Assembly: GCA_008933995.1 (NCBI GenBank)
Contig: WARS01000015.1
Span: 434,001 to 498,000 of the forward strand
Reading direction: 5' to 3'
Source of the DNA: Datnioides undecimradiatus
Taxonomy: Eukaryota > Chordata > Actinopteri > Lobotiformes > Datnioididae
DNA: 64,000 nucleotides
Shown here: piece by piece, positions 51,901 through 62,800 of the stretch
Numbering within the stretch: position 1 is the stretch's first letter
Layout of the letters: the number at the start of each line of letters is the position of its first letter
Position numbers and translations under genes: made by a program
Notes under the pieces: generated by a model
Databases searched by the model: none
What the model was told of the DNA's origin: nothing
What the model saw: the letters and a program-made list of their open reading frames with translations, nothing else

Positions 51901-54900
51901 ATGGATTAGCACAGGGGTGTATGTTATATTAGATATCATGTCATGTAATATGTGTCATGTCTTCAAATGTGTGAGAACAGTTGCTTTTCTCACTTTTCAT
52001 TGTAGTTTATTGTAAAATAACCAGACAATCACACCTCAGATCTCAACATTACACCCCCGCCTTCTCCCCCTGGTTAGCCCCTCTTGTCTTAAAGCCAGCT
52101 GTATATGTACAGAGAAGAAGATCTGGGCTGTTTAGCACTGTCTGTGGTAACACTGAAAGCTCCTAATCCCAGTATTGTGTGTCAGGGATGGGAATGAAAG
52201 ACCCGTGGGCCTCAACAGGACCTTAATTACCAGACTGCAGACTTTCTGAGACACAAAGACCGGCCACTCCACTGGCCTCTCTCTGTTTACTGATTGACAC
52301 GGAGCAGAGTCGAGTAAGGGTTAGCCTCTGGTTTATGCCTGGGGGATTGTCCTTTATAGTGCCCGCGTTAAAAGCCAATAACCCTCATGTTCAAAGTCGA
52401 TCAAAGTCATACTGGGAGCTTGACTCTCTTTACCTTGGCTATTTAACCACAAGTCGTTTTGCATGCTTTAGACTTGCAGCCTGCTCTCTTGAGAAGTCAT
52501 TGCAGTGTTTATTCCAACCCTGTCTTTCTAAAAACTTTTGAATATAATGGTTCTGGGTTATTGAAGCTCTGTCCTTGGCTTTGCTCGCTTCAACTCCTTT
52601 GCTGAGAGACGCCTTTATTTTTGAGACTCTCGTTTTTCATGAATAAGAAGCCCTTTCCTCCTGGGCTTGGTTGCCATAGTTATGGTGTGCTATGTTAATG
52701 AGACAGCCTCCCTGTATTGCATGAAATTTAGCAATAACAATCTATCTATCTCTCCTGGTAATATCCATGTGTACACAGGTGATGCTGTTGTGTATGGAGC
52801 AGACACAGCTACTGTGGTGATTGAGGCCAATGACGATGCCAATGGGATTTTCTCCCTGGAGGCCACAGAGAAACCTGTCGAAGAGGGCAAGACCAATGGT
52901 TTTTAGTAAGAAACTGGTCCTTAATTCAGGTTTCTAGCATGCACAACATCAAACGTTTGTCAAGAGCTTTTATGGATTTGTCATACTTGTTATCATTTCT
53001 AATTAAAAACTCTTTTTCAGCATTTCCACATTGACAAAATTCTGGATTTGACAGATATTTGGAGATACACCTGTATTCTGAAACGATCACTCTTCTGTCT
53101 CAGTGTCTTGCGTGCGAGGGGCCATTTTGGTAACGTTACAGTCTTCTGGCGGCTGTTTGCCAATGACTCAGTGACACCTCTGGAGCAAAACCAGGAGTTT
53201 ACCAACACATCTGGCTCCGTCACCTTCACTACAAGGGAAGAGACCAAGCCTATTGTCCTGGAGGCCATCTCAGATAAGCTTCCAGAGTTCAATGAGTTCT
53301 TCGTCCTCAGGCTGGTTAATATCTCAGGTGAGATCACGACGAAACATAAATACTTGTCAGGTTTTGAAGATATTGTGGCACGAAATTTCATCTTAGTCAT
53401 CAGATTTAATATAATATAATATAATAATTTCTTTTAGGTGGTTACCCAGGGGAGGGTGGACGACTAGCCGAGACTTCTCTGAACGCCTCGGTTCTCATCC
53501 CTTTCAACGACGACCCATTTGGTGTCTTTGCCATCGCTGAAAGGGACCTGGAGGTACATGAGGATGTGCTCTCAGAGAACGCTTCCTTCACCATCGTCCG
53601 ACAGCAGGGTACTTTTGGTGATGTGCGCGTTGCCTGGGAGATTGTTTCTGGACACTTCCCAGAGGGCCTGCCTCTGATGGATGACCTGCTCCTTCTAGCT
53701 TCCTTCCCAGACGAGGTTGAGCTCAGGCCTCATGCCAGGCGACACCACTCAGCCACAGACACGAGGTTTTTCTCCGGGCTTCCAGGAGCTTATGGTACCA
53801 TCTCCCCTGAAGATGGGCCTGCTGCTGTTGGCAACTTCACCTTCTCTGCTTGGCTTGTGCCCAGACCAGACGCTGACGGCTTCATAGTCTGCAAAGGAAA
53901 CAGGAACGGGACCTTGTACTATGGAGTGAAGATCCACACCAATGAGTCTCACGTCACTGTGATGCTATACTATACAGCGATAGGATCAAACAGCACCCAG
54001 GTGGCCCGAGCCACCGCTGAGAAACTTTTAGAGAGTAACACCTGGATGCATATCATCATTACTGTTGATGATGGGATTATTGAGTTCTTCCTGGATGGGA
54101 ACCCCATTCCTGGAGGACTGAGGAGCATCAAAGGAGAGGGCATCACTGACGGTGAGATTTCTGAAACACAGCACAGTCAGGTTGCTGAGCACAAAGTGTC
54201 TGCATATGTCTTAATGGCTTCCAGCCATGTTTTGTGGCCCAATTCACTTTTCATTTGGGCATCAACATTCAGCCTCATGTCATGTTTGAAACCTCAAATC
54301 AAATTTTAACCTCATGCATTCATTGAGGGGAAACGTTGCTTATCGACGTTTAATATCACCAAACTGTTTAAACGTGAAGCTGCATGCTAATTCTTGCAGC
54401 GTCACATGTATGTAAATATACATCTTTTTCCTAATCATCTCATATTCTAATGTAATCTTTTTACATTTACACACATTTTACAATGTCAGCTTAACAATAT
54501 GTCTTCTTGCGCCGTGAACTTTGTGTTCACTGCTGTCTCAGCACCGTGGCCAGTGTCAGAGAGGTGCCAATGCCATAACGATGATGTCACTGACGCCTTG
54601 TGTGCGAGTTTGTGAATCTGCCCCTGCGAGTCTGTATCCGCGTGTCTGTCTGGAGAAAGGGTTTCGAGCTTCTCTCTCATTGTGCACTTAAGGAATAACA
54701 ACACGTCTCAACTTCTTACATGCGTTGCACATGTGTACATGCACACACTAATGCAAGTTCACACACACACATGCATGCACCATCCTCTGAGTCACTTGCT
54801 CATTGTTCAGGACTCTGCAATGCTTGAGTGGCCACTTCACTTCAGCACTGCTGGATATTGTTACTGCTAAAAAGAATCAGCCCACATCTTCTTTTTGTCC

Positions 54901-56795
54901 TATCATCTCTAATTAACGGAGACAATAGTCACGGCCTGTGTTGGACCTAAAACACGCAGAGGGGGAATATTCTAAAGGCTAACTTCAATCACGGTAGATG
55001 TATACATTATCATCAATCGTGTCACGCGTGATTGTCCGCTACTGGTAACTCAACCCACAGAGGGGCTGCTTTGTGTCAGGGCTTTGTACTTGCTCACTGT
55101 GGCAGATTTCCTGCATTTGTTCTGTTTTGTACAAGTAAAGGAAGTGATAGGCACAAGAGGTGTGTAAACAACAAGTGTATAAATAAGCAATGAGGAAAGA
55201 GCTGGACGTAGGCATTTGATGGCCTTAATCAAGATTCTGTTTGTGGTCCCATTACAGTCCAACAACAAAGCAAGCCACAAAAATAATTCCACCATTAACC
55301 AAAATAATAATGTATAAATGATGCAGTTTATATTAACGTGCTGTTGTCTCATCAGATGTCAAGCCAACCAAAACTAAATGTTAAGTTATAGAATCTCAGG
55401 AGTGATTCAAATCAAATAAAATATACACGTAACGATTATTTAATAAAATAAATTTGTGCATGACTGCAGGTGCAGGATAACATTCCCTGTTAATGAACTG
55501 AAAATGATTCATTTTACATGTGAATTCAATCTTTCCCTGCTCTTATACAAACTATTTGCTGTTTGTGTTAAACATTATGCACTGTTATCTACGACAGGGC
55601 CTGCGTCTATATTCATTGGGTCGGACCCTGAGGGCAAGCAGCGTTACACGGGCCTCCTCCAGGATGTTCGCTTGTACAGGACTAAGCTGAACCGCAGCCA
55701 CATCCACGAGCTCCACACCCAGCCTGCGAAAACGGACCTGCGCAACATCTCGGGTTACCTGCCGTACCAGCAGCAGGAGCGGCACAAGTCGTTAATGGTG
55801 GAGGTCAGGGACGATAACGAGGAGGAGGGAGAGGAGGTGTTCTATCTGCAGTTGGTGGCAGTGGGTGGTGGAGCCCGGCTCCCTCTGCCCAGACCCACTG
55901 CTATTTTGCGAGTCTCGAAGAGCGACAATGCCAACGGGCTTTTTGGATTCACCGGTGCCTGCATTCCTGACGTAAGTGCACAGTATTTAGTCAGTATCAG
56001 TTAGTCAACCGCTTTTGCTGCACCTCACAAACACCGCAGAAACATCTTCTCTATCCAAACCAGACCTGCTAATCGTAGAAACACATTGTAACGTAAGCCA
56101 ACCGGTTTGACGGTCCCTGTCCTGCTGCATATTTCATCAGTCTTCATGCCTGGCTGCAGGGAGAGCACGCTCTTCATTTTTAGTTGGATTGGACACACGG
56201 GCTCTCAGGTTGGCCCGTCTCAGATAGAGAGCGACAGCTGGCGAGGCTGCGGCAGGTCTGTGAGTGAGGGCATTCCTGTAGAAGTGGATCAGGAGTTCCA
56301 GCACTGGAAACGGGAGATCTAGTTCCTCGTTTCCATCAGCACAACAGGTGGCAGGGCTGTGGATGGCATTCCATCAGAACTAGAGGATCTTCTTTATATA
56401 TGATCCTTTGGGGACAAATAGACATAGAGGCATGTGGGCTATCAGGTGCCTCCTCTCTAAATCACATTATTACTGTGCTGGAATGAGTAAGTCTAGGCTG
56501 TTTATCCATTGCATGCTGAATAACTGAAGTCAGATGTGTTCAGTAATAATCATTTCCCCCAGTATTTCAGAGTAAAATGACATCTTTATGCCCTCGTGTG
56601 CCCCCGATAGACCACTGAGGAGGGCTCCACCATCTCTTGTGTGATTGAGCGCACGCGGGGATCTCTGGACTACGTTTACGTCAACTACAGTGTTACCCAA
56701 CTGGACAGCTTGGACAGTGAGACACCAGCCCATCAGGATTTTGTTAATGCCACTGGAGCTGTGCTTTTCAAGCCTGGACGGCGCAATGAGGTGTG

Positions 56796-56831
<36 letters not shown>

Positions 56832-59800
56832 GGAGAATGACTCAGTGCTTGAGCCTGTATTAATGTGATCTTACATGAGCTGTGGAAAACCCCTATGAGT
56901 TAATCCAGGGTCACGTAGAGCACAGTCACACAGTGGATTAAAACAAGTGTGCACTGTGTTTACACATCGGCATATTGATATTTTCACATAAATACTGTGT
57001 AATAACAGTATTTTTCAACCAAATGCAGTGTTTTTAGACAACCAGCCCCACCTAGTGGTTGGTTTCCTGTGAATTTACCAATGAGGCAACAGGTGTCAGC
57101 TGAAAATTGAACCTCTACCTTAAACTTTAGGCAAACAACGCAGACACAGTAACCACATTTTATCCAAAAACAGTTATATGACTCACATCACAAATATCTT
57201 TTTTTTCTGTTAGGTGCTGAATCTGCAAGTGTTGGATGATAACCTCCCGGAGCTGGCAGAGTCCTTTCAGATCACACTGGTGTCGGCAGAGTCCGGTGAC
57301 GGGAAGCCGGGCTCCACCCCCACCAGCGGTGCAAGCATCGACCCGAACAACTCTGTTAACACTGTCACTGTCACTGCTAGTGACCACCCCTATGGTATTT
57401 ATTATTTGGTCACGTTAATATTAAGAAGTGCAGTTTCCTCTCTCTTTCTCCTTTATATGTGCATTATTCCTCCTAAACGTCTACTTCCTTCACATCTTCT
57501 CGCTGCTGCAGGCCTGCTGCAGTTTCAGCCCAGCCCTCCAGGTGAAGGATTGATCTCCCCAGCATCAGAACCCGCTCACATAACTGTTAATGAGGAAGAT
57601 GGACAAGTCCGTCTGCTGGTGGCCAGGGCACAAGGCCTCCTGGGAAGGGTCATGGTAGGATACAGGACGACCCCCTTCACAGCGTCCAGCCCTGAAGACT
57701 ACGAGGTCGGACCCCAGTTAAGCCTTCGATCCTGACTGATCTTGCAGATGAAGAGAGAATTCATATTTCCTCTTTCTCTGTGCTCCATCTGCAGGATTCA
57801 GAGGGCATGCTGGACTTTCTTCCAGGGGAGAGGTTAAAGTTCATCACCGTGACCATCATAGACAATCCTGTTCCTGAGCTGGACAAGATTTTTAGAGTTG
57901 AGCTCTACAACGCCAATGGAGGAGGTGAGAAGTTTGAGCCCCAAATCATGATGGTGAAACAAAAGACGTCACTTTGGTTCACTTTTTGATAGATGTTGAT
58001 TTGACTGATTTTATTAGAAAGCTGTGTTACCTATCCTAGAGCTGACCCTGTGTTCTGCCTGTGTGTTTTGTGTGCTGTGCTCCCGTGTGCTTCCTCAAAC
58101 CCACCCACCTACATGGCCTTCCACCCACTATCCTTCCCATTTGCACCCCAATCTCCGCTCCTCTGGTGTGACTCTAACCTGGTGTGACACTTGTTTGATC
58201 CCTGTGTGCGATCCGTCAGTGGATCAGTTTCTGCGTAGTGAAGGAAGTGGTAGTGGGGAGAGTGACTCTGACTTCCTCCTCCCATCCTATCACCACCATG
58301 GTAAGTATCCCCCTGCTTTACTCCCCAAACTGCCCCTTGTCTCCGTTCCTTCAACATGATGCGTCAGATAATAAGTTCTCACACACAAAGCTCTTAAGTG
58401 CAGTGCATCAGTAGGTGCTTGCGTGCACGTGCATGCGTGTTTAACTGCGTGTGGTGTTTGCACTGTGCTGTGACGCCCACGGGGAGTGATGTGGGAAAAG
58501 CAAATAGCCTTTCATGAGCAGTAGGGGAGCCAAAGACCCCAATGTTTTTACACTAAGTTTGTGCTGCTGTCACTTTTACTGAAATAACCCCCACACAGGG
58601 TATAACGTTGCCATTTCAATCTGATGCCCTTGTTTATAATTTCACTATACTTAATGAAATAAAGGTATTTGTGTTAAAATCCAATTTTTTTAATTTAATT
58701 TTTTGTGTTTGTAGCCAGCTTGGGAGTTGCATCCCGCATCACAGTGACCATCGCTGCTTCTGACGACGCCCACGGAGTGTTTCAGTTCAGCCCGGGATCC
58801 CTGTCTGTTAATGGGACAGAGCCTGAGGACGGACGCAGCTCTGTGATCCTGCAGGTGGTCCCTTTAAAAACTAAGACCAGGGAGACTCAAGGGGACGGAT
58901 GTTTAACCCGTGTTTGCATTAGCAAGAGCATATATGGTGTACAGTGTATGGTCAACTATCTTTTCTATTTCTTCCCCCAGGTGGATCGGTCCTTTGGCGA
59001 CCTCTCTAGTGTAATTGTGTACTGGGAGGCTGATCCCAGCTCTGAAAAGGAGCTCCTCAGCAGGTTTGGGAACATCACCTTTGCCATAGGTCAGACAACA
59101 CAGAACATCATCATCAGCGTCGCCCAAGATGAGATCCCTGAGTTGGATGAGAGTTTCACCGTGTCCTTGGTTAACGCCTCGCACGGTCGCCTGGGCGTCC
59201 AAACGTCTGCTACTCTGACTGTGCTCGCCAGCGACGATCCCTATGGTGTTTTTGTTTTCGCCAATGTAACGAGGTCGATCCGTCTTCCTGAGGCCGACTC
59301 AACTGTCACCCTCACCATCCAGCGACACAGAGGCCTGATGGGTCAGGTGCGTCCAACTATAGAAAGTTTAGAAACTTAATAGGAAGTACAGAAATTAAGG
59401 ACACCCTGTTGTATTTACCAATAACATATTTTTCCTAATTTTAATCTGTCTAGGTGCGAGTCACTTATGGGACCCTAAATGAGGCCCAACCGGAACCTTA
59501 CAGGACCCCTGGCGTGGGCCGTGCCACAGAGGGGCGGGATTTTGTTCCCCTCCTAGATTCTGTTGTATTCCTGGCCAATCAGAGTGAAGCAAACATCACC
59601 CTCCGCGTACTGGACGATGAGGATCCAGAAAGAGACGAGTCAGTGTTTGTGAAGTTGATCAGCGTTCAGCTCATCAAAGGAGAGCAGCAGAGGCTCAGTA
59701 AGATACTGACAGCCCCGCAGAGTGGGGGATTTGACCTGAAACAGTCATTTAATGTAACACATAATACACTAAACTGATCAAATACACTCTTACTGTTCCT

Positions 59801-62800
59801 TCTAGTTTCCAGTTCCCCCTCTTTGGGCCCCAGGACTGACATCGTAGCCCAGGTGATCGTGGAGGCCAGCGACAATGCTTTCGGTATCCTCCAGCTGTCG
59901 GCGTCTGCCGTCAGCGTAGCTGAGCACTACGTCGGGCCCATAATAAACGTTACACGTGTCGGTGGGATTTTCGCTGACGTGTCCGTGAAGTTCAGAGCCA
60001 TACCTTTGACAGCCAGAGTCAGTAAGTGTTGGGCATGGAGTAAGAAGTTTAATTTTACTCTTCATGATTGTGCCTGAGTTGGCTGGCCATGTCCAAATGT
60101 GTGCGTTTGTATAATCCGATAGGTGAGGACTACAGCGTGGCCTCCACTGATGTGGTCCTCCTTGAAGGGGAGTCCAGTAAATCTGTGCCCATCTACGTCA
60201 TAAATGATGTGGTCCCCGAGCTGGAGGAGACTTTTCTCATCGAGCTGATCAACCAGACCACAGGAGGAGCTCTCCTGGGGGAGCTCACGCGTGCCATCAT
60301 CACCATTCTGCCTTCTGATGACCCTTTTGGTGCCTTTGGTTAGTAGTAATTGTGTATGTGTTTCAGTCATTTCATGTTATTCTGGACAATTTCTCATTTT
60401 TAAGTGAGTTTTAAATTAGATTTTATCTCTTCCCAGTCTTCCAAGCTGTTCCAGTTACCATTGAGGAACCAGAATCTAACTCCACTGTGGTCACACTGCC
60501 TATAGTGCGTAATGCTGGTACTATCGGCACAGTGGTAGTCCAATGGCAGGCCACTGTCAATGGCAAACTAGCGGTAGGGGACATCAGACCCACGTCAGGA
60601 GAGGTCCAGTTCGCTCCGGGAGAGACCATGAAGACGCTCCGAGTGGAGATTTTAGCTGACGATGAACCTGAAATCACTGAGGTAGGAAGCTGAAGATCTT
60701 TGAAATGATCTACATAATGAATTGATCTTAGCTATCTCAGTGTGTATCGCGCTCTTTCTGCCTTTACTAGATCATCAAGGTGGAGCTTACTGGCACCAGT
60801 AACGGAGGAAACCTCGGAGTTGATACATCCGTCAACATAATAGTGCCTGCTAATGACAACCCATATGGGACAGTGTCCTTTCAACAGTCTGTTTACCGTG
60901 TCCAGGAACCTCTGGAGGGAGTTTATAGAGCCAATATTACCGTCCACAGGAGGTATACTTAAATATAATTATATGAATAGTATTATATAGTATGTATTTA
61001 ATTATTAAATTAGAATTAAAATGTATGCTCGCTGCTTCATCGGGTGCTTTTGTTCAACTAAATGTGATCCAATACAGCAGCTCTGCCCTAAATTCTGCCT
61101 TTACAAATATAATCATGTTCATGTTGTGTGTTTGTGAGACTTTAGAGGTATTAATTTATCCACATTTTTATTATTTAGGTTATAGTTTGCAGTAGTGACT
61201 GCAAGTATTATGATGTTTATGTTTTTCCTCCACTCCAATTTACATTAAACCATGTTTTCCATCTCTGTTGTCCTTTTTCCAGAGGTGGTCACTTTGGGCG
61301 CTTGGAGATCGTGTACAGCACCTCTGAGATTGACGTTGTCGGCTTGGCTCAGGCCGATAGCCGGGACCTGCTAATGTACTATGACCCCCCAAAACCAGGT
61401 GCTCCAGCTACCGCATCCCTTATGACCGTTAACGTCACTGGTCAAGGAGCCCCCCTGGCTGCATGTGCTGCTGCTTGTCTGAAACAGCGTGCATGCCAGG
61501 CCTTCTCTCTGTCATCAGGGCAGACCCCACCATCTTGCACTTGGGTGACTACAGGTGCTAACCAGCTGACTCCTCAATCTCAGGTTGTGACTTATGTCAA
61601 AAACGTCACTGCGGCTGCTGTCCTGTTCAGCGCCCAGGCCGTGGCCGGCAGCGATTACACCCCCGTGACAGCTCAGAGCGCCTTTATGGACGACGGCTCG
61701 GGTGTCGCCAACCTCTCGGTCCCAATCTTGACTGATAAATTCCCTGAAATGGATGAGAGCTTCTCCATACAAATCTTAAAGGTAAACCCCAATCGCAAGT
61801 ATTGCCTTGTATTAATCATGGTTTCCTTTGTTTCATTATTTTTATGAGATTTAAGACAAACGTTTGTGTTGTTTGAAGGTAGAGCTGGTGAATCTGACGG
61901 TGGCTCAGAAGAACCTGCCCTCCATTGGCCAGCCAGACAAAGCTGTGGTCACCATAGGGATGAACGGAGATGCATTTGGAGTATTTTTGATATACAGCCT
62001 CAGTCCCAACACCACCAAGGAGGGCCTCTATCTAGAGGTTCGAGAAGAGCCCGCGGTTGTGGTGCCACTGGTTATAGAGAGGAGAGGAGGGAATCTGGGC
62101 ACTGTCACTGTAGAGTGGAGGTTTGTTGGAGGAAAGGCCACCCCAGGTGATGACTTCACTGGAACTGGAGGGATTCTGGTCTTTGATGGTATGTGGAGCA
62201 CACAAGAATCCTGCAAAACCCAGCATATTGTCGGCATGAGTTATTTGCGATGTCCTATTATCGACATTTGAAGGTGTTTGCTTTCAGTGATCTAATACTG
62301 AGGAGAATTAAAAGAACATTAGCATGTGCTTTGTCCTCTCTGCCTACAGGTTCTCTGTTGAAGAAGACAATAGAGATAGTAATCAGAGATGATATTGAGC
62401 CAGAAGACAATGAGAGCCTCATGATCGGCCTCGTTAATACGGAGGGAGGAAGTCGAATCCTGCCCAGCTCCGACACTGTAACCATAGTGATACTGGCAAA
62501 CGATAATGTGGCTGGGATAGTAGGATTCCATCCAGCCTCGCGCTCCGTCATCGCCAGAGAAGGTGGGCGGCTCCTATTGATTATGTGTGCCTGTGTTTGG
62601 ATGTTCAGTCCAGTACATTACATTATCACCCCCCATGCTTTACATTCCAAACCCTGCTGCTAGAGATGTCTCCTAATTATGTATGAGTGCAAACGTGAGG
62701 GAATGCACTCATGGTAATGGCAGCATGCGGCAACAGGTGGGCCCTGTGGTCGTCTGTCATTGTGTACAAATTATGTATGCATGAGCGGTTGTAGTCTCCC

